A stretch of 64,000 nucleotides of DNA from Lachancea mirantina (GCA_900074745.1 LT598465.1:1116001-1180000); one strand, 5' to 3'. Shown: positions 16,985 through 27,352, numbered from the stretch's first letter. The notes: generated from the sequence alone by a model not told the origin. Numbers and translations: made by a program.

Positions 16985-19585
16985 ATGGTAAGTGGTGGAG
17001 CTCGAACAGGGAATGAAAGGAATATCAATTCTGTTTTCAAGCGGACAGAGGTTATCGGACGTGGAAAATTTGGAGTTGTTTATAAAGGCTACCATGCGAA
17101 AACCAGGCAAGTTTACGCCATTAAGGTGTTGAATTTGGATTCTGCGGATGATGAGGTGGAGGATGTGCAGAAAGAGGTACAGTTTCTGGCGTCTTTGAAG
17201 CAAATACCGAATATAACACACTATTACGGTTCTTATCTCAATGATACGAAACTTTGGGTTATAATGGAATACTGTGCAGGCGGATCTTTGCGAACGCTTC
17301 TTAGGCCTGGTAAAATTGACGAGCATTACATAGGTGTCATTGTACGTGAGGTACTGGTTGCGCTATTGTACATCCATAAAGACAATGTCATTCACAGGGA
17401 CATTAAGGCCGCTAACGTGCTGATTATGAACGATGGGCGCGTAAAACTGTGCGATTTCGGGGTTGCTGCGCAACTTTCGCAGTCTAAACTGCGGAGACAA
17501 ACAATGGCTGGTACACCATATTGGATGGCTCCCGAAGTCATAATGGAGGGCGTTTACTACGATACGAAGGTGGACATATGGTCGCTTGGAATAACTGCTT
17601 TTGAAATCGCCACTGGGAACCCACCTTATTGCGATGTGGAGGCCCTGCGTGCAATGCAACTCATTACAAAATCCAAACCTCCACGGCTTGAGGGCCGACA
17701 ATATTCTAGCGCCTTAAAAGAATTCATTGCATTGTGCCTTGATGAGGACCCCAAAGAGCGTTTGCCAGCGGAAGCTCTTCTCAAGACGAAATTTATTCGC
17801 GGTTACAAAAATCATTCGGTTTCGATATTAAAAGAGCTTATCAGCAGATATCTTCTGCATAGAGACAAACATACATCAAGAGAAAATAACGCCCCCACCA
17901 TGGAGGAAGAAGAGCAGCCCAGAAGCGATTTTGCTGATGGTGCTGTAGATGAAGATCACTTGGAGATGAAATGGGACTTTGACTCACTGAGTTCCAATGA
18001 GTATATCATCGACAATGAAATCAACATAGAGTCAATTCCGGAGGATACTACTACAAACGAAAACTATAATTACGCGTATCCAGACGACGACACGTTTTTG
18101 CATTCCAACAAAAGACTTTTTCAAGGCACAACCACAGGGAAATTCGGCATCAACACAACAAATTCAACGTTGCATGGAGCTAACAACAATTCAACTTTTC
18201 AGCATTCAGTCACTTATCAAAGTAAACAGACTTTAGGTACAACAACGAAAAAATCAGAAACCAAGGCGTCAAAAGCATTACAGCAGCTATTCGAGGAGTC
18301 TGATCCGTTCGCTGAGCCTAGGACAGATTCCGATTTTTTTCGTCTACAAAACCCCGGAACGACAGTTCATATTCCAGTTGTAGATGAGAAGGAACTGAAG
18401 TCCGCTCCTCCTATTGTGGAGCGCACAGGGCACGGAGAACTTAACATAAGTGTGTTGCATCAGACTCAAAGTACTCCATCGCTTCCTCTTCTACAAACAA
18501 GTTTCAAAAAACCGATCAAAATGGGACCAGGTAGCGCCACAGCGTTGCCAACCCCCATCGAAATAGAGATACCAGAAGAACTGCCTAGCCATTCGGGTCC
18601 GAGCGCGACTACTCAAACCAAACCACGGTCTTCGACGGTGACTATACCCAACAGTAAATCTGCTTCTCATCTCCAGAGACGGTTAACTGTTACAGGAAGT
18701 AGCGGAACGCGCCAAGGCGATCCAAACAGTAGCATTGCGGCCAATACTAAGCCAACTACGGAAGAAGGTCTTCGAGTGCCGCACGCCAAGAGTGGCCAGA
18801 GAAATGTTTCTCCGACCAATCCTCTCTCCCAAGGAGCGCCAAGCGGATCTCCAAATAAAGGCCTTGGGTTCGCTTTGCCTGGCAACTCGACTGCTAATCC
18901 CCCGTCTGTAATGAAACCTGCAACAACCGATAGGAACGATGTTCTTTTGACGCCATTGAATGGCCAGGATCAAGAAAGCGCGTCTCAGGCCACCAGGATA
19001 AACCGGGACTTTCATAGACAAAATCCGAATCTCAAGCTTCAGATGCCGTCGCCAACTTCGGTGCTACCCAACAAGCTTCTCGAGGGCGTCTCTTCCTTGA
19101 CGGCAAACCTCGAAGATGCTAACATAAATCAGTTCGGATTCAACACCAGCTCGACAGCGGTGCCTGTCGCCATGACTCCCGTGGTAGAGGGCCCTTTCGA
19201 AACGTCGCGACGCAATCATAGTGTTAGCACGGCCAGCGGGAGCACAAATGCGTCTGTAGACGGGCTCACAGCAGCCATTCCTACCACTACAGGACAACCC
19301 ACCACTGCATCTCACTTTCAGACAAGCGTCAGCACGACGGCAGGTGGCTCTTCCGCAGCGCCACACGCAGTGGGTGTAAGCTACATGGAGCAACCGCCCA
19401 AAACGCTACAAATGGACATGTTCTACGACTTTTCCGACGAGATTGATAAACCTGGCCGCGTTGATCGCAAATCTGTGGTTTTGAGAGAGCTGGACTCGCT
19501 GCTTAAAATGGTCGACGAGGGATTGCCTGTTTTAGAGAATTCCCTGCGAGAAGTGCTGAAGAAGATTGAATCGTCTCCAGAATGA
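16985..19585 (+). CDS. KIC1: PAK/GC-kinase family protein kinase of the RAM network
   Basis: Ste20-like kinase (germinal-centre subfamily) that acts with Cdc31 and upstream of Cbk1 in the RAM network for polarised growth, cell integrity and daughter-specific expression. The 866 residues have the kinase domain at about 18-275: GRGKFG at 25-30, catalytic Lys47, HRDIKAAN from 137, DFG 157-159 and GTPYWMAPE up to 184. The long Ser/Thr/Asn-rich tail keeps short conserved islands (MKWDFDSLSS, IEIEIPEELP, NPNLKLQMP, QFGFNTSS). S. cerevisiae Kic1 is longer (1080) because of expanded low-complexity tracts. Counterpart YHR102W. A 68-codon frame begins on the stop codon (ATGA overlap at 19582). Confidence 0.96.
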   Translation: MVSGGARTGNERNINSVFKRTEVIGRGKFGVVYKGYHAKTRQVYAIKVLNLDSADDEVEDVQKEVQFLASLKQIPNITHYYGSYLNDTKLWVIMEYCAGGSLRTLLRPGKIDEHYIGVIVREVLVALLYIHKDNVIHRDIKAANVLIMNDGRVKLCDFGVAAQLSQSKLRRQTMAGTPYWMAPEVIMEGVYYDTKVDIWSLGITAFEIATGNPPYCDVEALRAMQLITKSKPPRLEGRQYSSALKEFIALCLDEDPKERLPAEALLKTKFIRGYKNHSVSILKELISRYLLHRDKHTSRENNAPTMEEEEQPRSDFADGAVDEDHLEMKWDFDSLSSNEYIIDNEINIESIPEDTTTNENYNYAYPDDDTFLHSNKRLFQGTTTGKFGINTTNSTLHGANNNSTFQHSVTYQSKQTLGTTTKKSETKASKALQQLFEESDPFAEPRTDSDFFRLQNPGTTVHIPVVDEKELKSAPPIVERTGHGELNISVLHQTQSTPSLPLLQTSFKKPIKMGPGSATALPTPIEIEIPEELPSHSGPSATTQTKPRSSTVTIPNSKSASHLQRRLTVTGSSGTRQGDPNSSIAANTKPTTEEGLRVPHAKSGQRNVSPTNPLSQGAPSGSPNKGLGFALPGNSTANPPSVMKPATTDRNDVLLTPLNGQDQESASQATRINRDFHRQNPNLKLQMPSPTSVLPNKLLEGVSSLTANLEDANINQFGFNTSSTAVPVAMTPVVEGPFETSRRNHSVSTASGSTNASVDGLTAAIPTTTGQPTTASHFQTSVSTTAGGSSAAPHAVGVSYMEQPPKTLQMDMFYDFSDEIDKPGRVDRKSVVLRELDSLLKMVDEGLPVLENSLREVLKKIESSPE

Positions 19586-20295
19586 GCGAAATCGAGAGAA
19601 AACTACATTCTACAGGACAGGAAAAAAAGAGCGAGCCAATGTATGATAAATCTGACCATAGTAAGGCAATACCAGAACAGATGAATCAATGCAGAATCTC
19701 AATGCAGTACCTTCCAAAGGCAATTCAAAAATGGGTCTCACAGGTTCAAAAGGACGGTCATCAGGACGATTATTTTCGTTCAACGTGACACAAACCGTGT
19801 TGAGCCCTCTGGCAGCTTAAGTCAATTCTTCGATTGTGAACGACTCTGACCTGCTCTAGACATTTGCATTACCAGTTCGAAGCGCGAGCTCAACTGATAC
19901 ACCTTCTTCTACATATAAACTTTTTAATTTTTTTTTGAAATCAGGAAACGACTGCTTTTAAAGGTTAAACGTGACTGCTACAATCCAACTGATATATGCT
20001 GCAAAATTGGGAATTTTACGGAGAGATGGCGCCAAATTTGAGCTCGAGACGCGAGGACTCACTGGAGTGATGCTTGTTTGGGTTAGGTCTATCGAAATAA
20101 GATCACTTTCGACGAATACATTCTCTGGTCAATTTTTCTAACATTAGATTCTTCTTACGAAGAAGAACTCAGCTTTAAAGTCGAAAAGTAACGCATACTG
20201 GAAAGTAAAGAAATTGGCTAAAGTTGGCACTGTTGAAAAGATAGGCTTCGAAAGGTGCCAGAAATAAAAGCTCTAACATTCGCTTATAATATTTG
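19586..20295. other. Spacer between KIC1 and SBE2
   Basis: 710 bp serving as KIC1 3' flank and SBE2 promoter. The first 200 bp contain the rest of a 68-codon frame that starts at 19582 on the KIC1 stop. A T-rich run near 19921-19937 could mark the KIC1 3' end. I see no RNA gene. Confidence 0.6.
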
Positions 20296-22608
20296 ATGAG
20301 CTTGCATCACAACAGCACTTTAGACACTTTGCGCGAGGAATCACCAGGTTTAGCGAATGTAAACAAGACTACAGATCCAGCGGTACGAGCAAGGAACAAG
20401 AACACTACATTTCCAAAAGGTAGCAGCAGTATTGGCAGCAGCAACAGCAAAACGATTGGGCTTGGGATTGCTCGTCGACCGAGCGATAATTTACTGTTGA
20501 ACATGGCTCAGGAAGAACAATTAGGCAGCGCAATAACGGCGCCACCGTCGCGGAAAAAACTGATCTCGCGGTTTGATAGACCTGCTTCGGGCGCATCTAC
20601 AATGACGGAAAGCACGGAGCTTTTTTCATCGGATCCTAACTCGACGGCGTCGTCTTCCAATGGGAACTCCCCTTGCTCTTCACCAGGTACGCATTTGGAT
20701 GGGCAAGAAACCAAACATGTTGGGGATGAAACAAGTCTGGACGAAGCCGGAGACGAATCGACCCTCGAGCTTACCACACCTGTAGACTCAGAACAAACTA
20801 GCAGTGCTCAATCTCAACATAGTCTGGGAACTAGGTACGTTTTCACGAACGCCGCGATGGCTCGCTCACAGGTCGCTCTCCCCACCACAACAAGTAGCTG
20901 TTCTTCGCCTTTAAAGCATCCAATCACACGCACGGGTTCTATGCCTAACAATATGTTTTCCAAGTCCACGCCTGCGTTACCGCAGGGCGCTGCCTTGACT
21001 CCGTCGCAGCGCTATAGATTGCGAAAAGAGCAAGGCAAAGTGGCATTGCACAAGTCCCTTAAGCAACGCGAGAAATATTACGATGACCAAGAAAGCGGAG
21101 TGACGGGCTTCGGGCAAGAGTCGGACATCGACGACTCTTTCATTTGGAACATACCAGTCGCATCTCATAGCACGAACTCCTTCTTAGCATCTATGAAGTC
21201 GACTCCAAACAAGTCCAATTCGCGCACTAGAAAATCTGTTTCGCGGTCGTCCTCTCAACAGTCAGTTAACCCATCCTCAGAGCTCTCGTTCTTGGATTAT
21301 CACGAGATGCCTCCGTCACCCGTGCCGGGCTTGCATAATACAACCGATTTTCAATTCTACAAGCAGACGTCCGAAAACCTATCGTCGGTGTATAAAAATT
21401 CCTCGAATAGGATTTCCCAGAGCAAACTATGGGAACGCACAGCATCCGCGGAAGTACTGCCTCTACAATTCAAAACTGCTAGCGATGAAGGAATGGAAGA
21501 TTTACAGCTTGTTTCCGAGGACAAGATAGATGTTTGCAGTCCGTCTCGGCCAACCTGGTTGCCGCCTAAGGATCAACAAGAAAGAAGATCTCACGAGCAG
21601 CAAATCAGCAAAACGCTAGGCATGGCTTCTTTGGAGCAACTGGATCGGAGCAAAGACAATAAGGAACGGTTGATTCGCAATGGAACCAATCGGCAGAAGT
21701 ACGTTCTGCTTTTGAACCGAGGTGTAACGAGACAATCGTCACTCCACGAACTCAAGAAACTTATATGGTCTACAAAATTAACGTCGGAAACGCGAAGACA
21801 AATTTATGATCAGCTGCTTCAAAGTGAGACGCGACTGATTTCAGACCAGTTTATCGTACCTTTGGAAGACGTTGCCAAAGTTTTGAACCAGATGCAGTTC
21901 CCACGCGGCAAAGAATTGGAAATCACTAACCTGATGAAATCAATGCCGCTGCTAGAGGAGGACGACATACCGCAAAATTTGTTACATCTGCTGCGCTTAA
22001 AGTCAATATCCCAGCAAGGTCTGTTGCCCGGTGACGAATTGCTATTTTTTCACTTTTTACGCGACCACTCATTTACTGACCTGAGTCAAGTGTGGGAGAT
22101 GGTGCACTTGATCCAGCTCACGTGCTTCAACTCCACTGCCGTGGACAAATTTGATTCGCGCGTTGTCAATCCACGCGGTGTGATTGCACACTACCTCAAC
22201 AGGGATGAAGGCTTCAACAAAGAGTTCAACTCCGAAACTCTAAATTTTGGAACATGGTGGAACATTTTGCGTCGCTTAGATCACTCGCTATTCATGTGGT
22301 GTCTGGACATCGTTGTTGTCCATAACAGTCAGTGTTTCACCAATTCTCCAGTTTCGCGCGAAAAATTTCAGGGTCAAACGTGGGATTATTACCAGGACAG
22401 GAAAGTGGTGATCAACTACAAGATTCTCTGCTCGCTCATGCTCAACGTACTGCTCAATTACCATTTTGGGTTTAACGATTTGAAATCGCTAGCCCAATTG
22501 AATGACAAAAGTTTCCGCATACCGGGTGCCACGGACGGCACTCAAGGGGAATTAGAGACGAACAGTCTTTTCGTTCAGAAGTGGCAGCATTACTATAAGA
22601 AATTTTAG
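20296..22608 (+). CDS. SBE2: Golgi-to-bud cell wall transport protein
   Basis: Single orthologue of S. cerevisiae SBE2 and SBE22, which are required for transport of cell wall components to the bud surface. The 770 residues compare with about 850-865 in the paralogues. The N-terminal half is low-complexity (Ser/Thr-rich). The C-terminal half, from about QKYVLLLNRGVTRQSSLHEL (around residue 470), is the conserved globular part with QFIVPLEDVAKVLNQMQFPRG and LLHLLRLKSIS. There is no membrane segment or known catalytic motif. Start: the ATG at 20296 is the first in frame after a TTG. Its position between KIC1 and YPQ2 matches both YHR103W and YDR351W. Confidence 0.9.
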   Translation: MSLHHNSTLDTLREESPGLANVNKTTDPAVRARNKNTTFPKGSSSIGSSNSKTIGLGIARRPSDNLLLNMAQEEQLGSAITAPPSRKKLISRFDRPASGASTMTESTELFSSDPNSTASSSNGNSPCSSPGTHLDGQETKHVGDETSLDEAGDESTLELTTPVDSEQTSSAQSQHSLGTRYVFTNAAMARSQVALPTTTSSCSSPLKHPITRTGSMPNNMFSKSTPALPQGAALTPSQRYRLRKEQGKVALHKSLKQREKYYDDQESGVTGFGQESDIDDSFIWNIPVASHSTNSFLASMKSTPNKSNSRTRKSVSRSSSQQSVNPSSELSFLDYHEMPPSPVPGLHNTTDFQFYKQTSENLSSVYKNSSNRISQSKLWERTASAEVLPLQFKTASDEGMEDLQLVSEDKIDVCSPSRPTWLPPKDQQERRSHEQQISKTLGMASLEQLDRSKDNKERLIRNGTNRQKYVLLLNRGVTRQSSLHELKKLIWSTKLTSETRRQIYDQLLQSETRLISDQFIVPLEDVAKVLNQMQFPRGKELEITNLMKSMPLLEEDDIPQNLLHLLRLKSISQQGLLPGDELLFFHFLRDHSFTDLSQVWEMVHLIQLTCFNSTAVDKFDSRVVNPRGVIAHYLNRDEGFNKEFNSETLNFGTWWNILRRLDHSLFMWCLDIVVVHNSQCFTNSPVSREKFQGQTWDYYQDRKVVINYKILCSLMLNVLLNYHFGFNDLKSLAQLNDKSFRIPGATDGTQGELETNSLFVQKWQHYYKKF

Positions 22609-23354
22609 CATATGAAGGGATCTATCCAAGCGATTCAGGCCAGCAACGACTGACGCAGGCCGATTGTTCAGGTAGTCAAGATACGTTTAAACGTATGTGT
22701 AGGTTTATTAAGGTATATTCTAGTCATTAATACAGGATGGATTTTCCTCGAGAAAGCGAGTGTCGTACAAAACATAGAAATTAGCCGCCAAGCTAAGAGT
22801 TTTCTATATAAACCATAACGACGACTTGAGGATCCCCCTTGATTTAAAACCAACGGGAAACACTACCACAGGGTGAGAAGTTCCTAGAAGAATATATTTA
22901 GCAGACCAGACCTGAGGAGCGGTCGCACATCCTACGACTCTTGGCTTCTCAATCAATTCCACAACTTTTTAATCCTCTTTCAAGCACGGCCTCTTATAAT
23001 GATTTCAGATTACAGCACTTCACTCCGTTTGAGCCAATAATAAGTGAAGTAGTTCGTCATGAAATGACGAATTTTCCAGATGTTCCTCGGCAGAGTAAAT
23101 TATCTCTGCTGGTAGATTGAGCCAATTCGAGACTCTCTCAAATTGAAACAAATCATTCCACTGGAACTAATTTACTAGGGCAATTTTTCTGAAGAAAGTC
23201 TTGTCGTGCCGTCGATATCGGAGCTTGGGTGCCCATGTACCGTCTCACGTTCCTTCCTGGAATTCGGTGTAGAAAAAGCGATAAAGATTTTTTATTCTGA
23301 CTATGCTGATGAGCCATCAGTCACGTCGACAAAGTCAAGAACGGTAAAGGTAAC
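22609..23354. other. Spacer between SBE2 and YPQ2 with clustered inverted repeats
   Basis: 746 bp with no coding frame I can support. The middle holds three consecutive perfect inverted repeats at 23017-23109 (separate entry) and a 10-bp direct repeat TTGAGCCAAT at 23029-23038 and 23117-23126. The right part is the YPQ2 promoter or leader. Confidence 0.6.
23017..23109. ncRNA. Candidate structured element: three adjacent hairpins upstream of YPQ2
   Basis: Three perfect inverted repeats lie end to end: ACTTCACT 23017-23024 with AGTGAAGT 23043-23050; TTCGTCAT 23053-23060 with ATGACGAA 23064-23071 (loop GAA); GCAGAG 23090-23095 with CTCTGC 23104-23109. The decamer TTGAGCCAAT is in the first loop and again just after the third hairpin. 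It could be a small RNA, a 5' leader structure of YPQ2 (ATG 23355) or chance. I could not assign snoRNA boxes, and the strand is unknown. Confidence 0.3.
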
Positions 23355-24248
23355 ATGGCGGACGAATATGGCGTGTTGCCACAAATTTCAGCAGTTTTGG
23401 GGTCAATTTCGTTCTTGACTTCTTTTATCGCGCAAATTCCGCAAGTTTTGGAAACGTACAGAGATAAAACAGTGGAAGGGCTTTCCCCCATTTTCTTGCT
23501 TGCATGGCTGTTTGGAGACATTACAACTTTGATTGGAGCGCTTCTGACGCACCAGTTAGCTTTCCAGATTATTTTAGCCGTATATTTTCTCGTCAATGAC
23601 CTTTTCATATGCGCGCAATACTACTATTACGGGATTATACACGAAAACAAACTAGCCACACCAGGCCATGAATCCAAACCGACAGAACATTCGCTAGCCC
23701 AGGTCCGCAGTCGGAACTCCATGAGCAGTGAGACACGTTCTGGACACTCGGGGCGCTCTGTGCCTCATGGAAACTGGCTATCGGCGCTATTCATGTTTTT
23801 CTCACGGGCTCGGGCGGCCCCGCTGGTTCGGGACGCGTCCGCCAGTATCCTGGAGCTGCGTGTCCAGGCGTCCGCTGTGCCAACTACTGCCACCTCTATA
23901 GGAACCGCCTTGTCGTGGGCAGGCGCCATGTGCTACGTTTGTGCCCGGGTCCCGCAATTGATCAAAAACTACCATCGTAAGTCTACAGACGGACTGTCGC
24001 CGTTCCTGTTTGTCAACACCCTTATTGCCAACATCACTTACGCGAGCAGCATCTACACAAGTTGTGAATTCCTTTCGGACCCGGACAAATGGCAATTCAC
24101 CCTGAACGAACTACCTTTTCTCATCGGTAGTGTGGGCACCATTGCGTTCGACCTGATTTATTTTTACCAGCACTTTGTGCTCTACGCCGACGACATGCGC
24201 GCTCGGGCACTCGACTCACATCCGGAATCCCAGCCCCTACTGGACTAG
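23355..24248 (+). CDS. YPQ2: Vacuolar PQ-loop cationic amino acid transporter
   Basis: Member of the seven-helix PQ-loop family (lysosomal PQLC2 type) that moves cationic amino acids across the vacuolar membrane. The 297 residues hold two PQ repeats: AQIPQVLETYRDKTVEGLSP with the PQ pair at 29-30, and ARVPQLIKNYHRKSTDGLSP with the pair at 200-201. A polar loop of about 70 residues (95-165) separates the two halves. The C-terminus ESQPLLD resembles an acidic dileucine sorting signal (inference). Position between SBE2 and the thioredoxin reductase gene corresponds to YDR352W, which favours YPQ2 over YPQ1 or RTC2. Confidence 0.88.
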   Translation: MADEYGVLPQISAVLGSISFLTSFIAQIPQVLETYRDKTVEGLSPIFLLAWLFGDITTLIGALLTHQLAFQIILAVYFLVNDLFICAQYYYYGIIHENKLATPGHESKPTEHSLAQVRSRNSMSSETRSGHSGRSVPHGNWLSALFMFFSRARAAPLVRDASASILELRVQASAVPTTATSIGTALSWAGAMCYVCARVPQLIKNYHRKSTDGLSPFLFVNTLIANITYASSIYTSCEFLSDPDKWQFTLNELPFLIGSVGTIAFDLIYFYQHFVLYADDMRARALDSHPESQPLLD

Positions 24249-24771
24249 GACAATTACAAGTTGCTATATCAAAAGGCAAAAGACAAGAAAAAGCCCAACT
24301 AATGTCATCAATCGACGCGAAAACGAAGCATTAACAATGGTTACTTGAGATAAAGGCAGCTTTTCCGGCAAATAAAAATTCCCAGATCTAATATCTCAAT
24401 TTGTCCGTCAGGATACTCTAAGTATGTAAAAAAATCCATCCAAAAAATGGCTACAACACTTACTGAAACAAGAATCAAATATTGAAGCCGGGCAATTCAA
24501 TTGCGCTGTTCTACAGCTATTGGTGTGTTTGATGGAACACGGCGCTTCGGCCGAAACTATTGCCATTTGGCGTTACGGCCAAGCGAAGATTTCCACTTTC
24601 TACGACCTTCGTTGCACGGAACATCAACAGGCAACGTCTAAGGGTATATAAAGGGTATCAACAAACCCCACTCAAGATCCAGGCAGTGGAATCTAAGCTC
24701 GAAACAACAGGAACTCCCAGTGAAGAGCCCTATCTACAAAAATCCTGTCAGTCCAAAAGAAACTGTCAAAT
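24249..24771. promoter_or_regulatory. GRE3 promoter region
   Basis: 523 bp between YPQ2 and GRE3. A good TATA box, TATATAAA, is at 24645-24652, about 120 bp before the GRE3 ATG. A perfect palindrome TTCGGCCGAA at 24546-24555 contains CGGCCG, a shape used by Zn2Cys6 factors. I see no AGGGG stress element, although GRE3 is stress-induced in S. cerevisiae. Confidence 0.6.
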
Positions 24772-25761
24772 ATGCCAGCCCTTTCCGAAACTGTTACGCT
24801 TAACAATGGAACCAAGATGCCTCTCGTAGGCCTTGGTTGCTGGAAAATCCCAAACGATGTGTGCGCTCAGCAAGTTTACGATGCTATCAAGATCGGGTAC
24901 CGCTTGTTCGATGGGGCCCAGGATTACGAAAACGAAAAGGAGGTCGGCCAAGGTATCAGAAAGGCCATCGATGAGGGCCTTGTAAAGCGAGAGGACCTGT
25001 TTGTCGTGTCTAAATTGTGGAACTCGTACCATCGTCCAGAGCACGTCAAATTGGCGTTGCAAAAAACGCTTGACGACCTAGGATTGGACTACTTGGACTT
25101 GTTCTACATCCACTTCCCACTGGCTTTCAAGTTCGTTCCTTTCGAGGAGAGGTACCCTCCGGGGTTCTACACAGGCGCGCAGGACGAGAAGGACGACCAC
25201 ATCTCGCTCGAGAAAGTCCCTGTCCTCGACACGTATCGGGCGTTGGAAAAGCTCGTCGACGAGGGCCTTATCAAGAGTATCGGGATTTCGAATTTCCGCG
25301 GTATCTTGGTGCACGACTTGCTACAGGGTGCTCGCATCAAGCCTGTCGCGCTACAGATCGAACATCACCCTTACTTGACGCAAGAGCAGCTTGTCCAGTA
25401 CTGTAAGCAGCAGGACATCCAGGTTGTTGCGTATTCGTCGTTCGGTCCCCAGTCCTTCATCGAGATGGACTTGGAGCTAGCCAAGACGGTGCCAACGCTG
25501 TTTGAGCATGAGACCGTCGAGAAGATCGCGCAGAATCACAAGGTTTCGACATCGCAGGTACTCTTGAGATGGGCCACGCAACGTAAGATTGCAATCATCC
25601 CCAAGTCATCCAAGAAGGAGAGACTGCTACTCAATCTGACCGTTGACGAACAGTTGACGCTCTCACAAGAAGAGCTCGCCGCGATCTCGGGTCTCAACAA
25701 GGATATTCGCTTCAACGACCCGTTCGGATGGTTGGACGAAGGTTTCCCAGTCTTCTCTTAG
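24772..25761 (+). CDS. GRE3: NADPH-dependent aldose (xylose/methylglyoxal) reductase
   Basis: Aldo-keto reductase that reduces xylose, other aldoses and methylglyoxal with NADPH in the cytosol. The 329 residues (327 in S. cerevisiae) carry the full catalytic tetrad Asp47, Tyr52, Lys81 and His114, in the motifs GYRLFDGAQDYENEKEVG, VVSKLWNSYH and DLFYIHFPLAFKF. The NADPH-binding IPKSSKKERLL segment is near the C-terminus. Codon choice and GC content (above the neighbours by eye) suggest high expression. Counterpart YHR104W. With GLO4 at the left edge the window holds two routes for methylglyoxal removal. Confidence 0.96.
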   Translation: MPALSETVTLNNGTKMPLVGLGCWKIPNDVCAQQVYDAIKIGYRLFDGAQDYENEKEVGQGIRKAIDEGLVKREDLFVVSKLWNSYHRPEHVKLALQKTLDDLGLDYLDLFYIHFPLAFKFVPFEERYPPGFYTGAQDEKDDHISLEKVPVLDTYRALEKLVDEGLIKSIGISNFRGILVHDLLQGARIKPVALQIEHHPYLTQEQLVQYCKQQDIQVVAYSSFGPQSFIEMDLELAKTVPTLFEHETVEKIAQNHKVSTSQVLLRWATQRKIAIIPKSSKKERLLLNLTVDEQLTLSQEELAAISGLNKDIRFNDPFGWLDEGFPVFS

Positions 25762-26697
25762 AAAGCATGACAAGAAACAAAACAACTGCAGAAGTCGCTA
25801 CAGAAAACACTACAGAAAATCCACGACACTGATCTCACATGTGCCGACCAACAGGGCCACTGGCGCCAGAGGGGCCCTTTCTCACTTATGCACGGCCCGG
25901 GCCTTTCTCGTATTGCTAGCAAACGTGACGAATCTATAAACACTTTGTACGAAAGCTCATAACATACCGCTTTATGCGCAAACACGATCCCTTCATCATC
26001 ACTAAGTACGCAACTAAAGATCTAGATTTCTCGTCGTTATTAAGATGGAGAAAGAGCTAGATCGGAAGAAGTCTGTGTTAGCAGCTTTGGCAAAATCTGA
26101 ATACAGATTAAATTAACCCTCAACTGCATCTGGTCGTAGAGCTTGCAACACTGTATGAGAAATGTACAAAGGCACGAAGACTGGCGTTGGCATCAGCAGC
26201 GTAGAGGAATGTGGCCGTCAACAGTGCTCGTGGATATCGATCATTGCGTAAACTACCCAGGGTATGCTAGCCCGAAGAGACGACGACTCCGTAAGAGGCA
26301 AAACCGTAACCAAATGTTTCATGGTATCTCTCAGTAGGTTACAATTGGGTCGCAACTCGATAAATCTGTCAAAAGCAAATTCGGATAAAGCGACATGACG
26401 CGCAAGGTTCGCTCCCAGTGCCAACTTTTAAGTTGATACTTATCACTCTCAAATACCGACAAACATTAACCTGAGGTCACGTATCTCAATTGTTTGAGTC
26501 GCGAGTGATTATCAGATTTCCACTGCTATTGGCTCTGCACCACTTCCCGGTAACCTGGTCAAGCTAACAATTGTCTCCGGATCACGTCGCACGAACTCAT
26601 CGCCCAACCTTTTATTACCCATATCTACACCAGAAATACGAGATGGCCCAGCACCATTCCCATCCGACCCGACTACAGGCGCCACGTATCAGGTTCA
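25762..26697. other. Spacer between GRE3 and YPT35
   Basis: 936 bp without a supported gene. Just downstream of GRE3 are GC-rich palindromes, including GGCCCGGGCC at 25894-25903, with GGCC(C/T)TTTCTC twice close by. Frames at 25758-25985, 26143-26337 and 26218-26424 look random. The last 150 bp before YPT35 are open in two frames but start with no conserved motif. Confidence 0.6.
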
Positions 26698-27180
26698 ATG
26701 GGCCACACCGTTCAATTCCTCGCTCCGGAACCCATATCTCTGGTCAACAACGAGCCTTGTGCCGGAGACACAGCGCTAGCAGGCGCGCTGCGTTTCAAAC
26801 ACATCACCGTTGGCGACTGCACCATTGTCAACACTCAGTGGTCCCGCTTCGCCGTATGGCAAATAGAACTGGTTCTCTGTGCAACAGCTACTACAGGCGG
26901 CACAAACCCGCGCATCTACGTCTACAAACGGTACACAGATTTTGTCCGATTTCGCGCGCGCTTGCTGGACGCGCTGCCCGCGTCATTACGCGCCAACGTC
27001 CCAGATCTGCCTCCAAAAGTCAGCTGGCTCGAGTCCTGGCAATACGATAACGTGAATCTCAACAACAAATGGCTTGCTCGTCGCAGAGCAGGTCTCGACC
27101 TGTTCCTCAACCAGGTGTTGTTGAACGACACTTTACTATCCAAAGCTATTGGCTGTGTACGAGAGTTTTTGGAAAAATGA
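26698..27180 (+). CDS. YPT35: Endosomal/vacuolar PX-domain adaptor for Vps13
   Basis: PX-domain protein of endosomes and vacuole that recruits the lipid-transfer protein Vps13 to contact sites. The 160 residues (214 in S. cerevisiae) open with VQFLAPEPISLV, which keeps the Pro-x-Pro motif (PEP at 10-12) by which Ypt35 binds Vps13. The PX core runs from about 33 to 160 with the phosphoinositide motif YKRYTDFVRFR (Arg78, Tyr79) and DLPPKVSW. The start at 26698 is fixed by the match of this N-terminus to the S. cerevisiae one. The family's long serine-rich linker is nearly absent, so this is a short version. Counterpart YHR105W. Confidence 0.88.
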   Translation: MGHTVQFLAPEPISLVNNEPCAGDTALAGALRFKHITVGDCTIVNTQWSRFAVWQIELVLCATATTGGTNPRIYVYKRYTDFVRFRARLLDALPASLRANVPDLPPKVSWLESWQYDNVNLNNKWLARRRAGLDLFLNQVLLNDTLLSKAIGCVREFLEK

Positions 27181-27352
27181 GTAACCCAGAAGTATCTGCC
27201 CGGGGCTAGCCGCCGTGGTATGTGTCTTACAAGCAAGAAAACTGTTGGTATAAGGTTCTGGCCTTTTAACAGTTAGTGATTTCTGTCAGCAGGGCCCAGA
27301 TTTCTTACAATGATTTGTCAGTAGTAAATTTTTTTTCGACCGCTTGGACAAC

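Noticed and set aside
25758-26424. Three short frames between GRE3 and YPT35
   Set aside because: Random-looking composition, and no gene expected here from the S. cerevisiae order (YHR104W, YHR105W).
26571-27050. 159-codon frame overlapping YPT35 in another frame
   Set aside because: Arg/His-rich, without motif, and a by-product of the GC-rich PX coding sequence. The overlapping YPT35 frame matches a known family.
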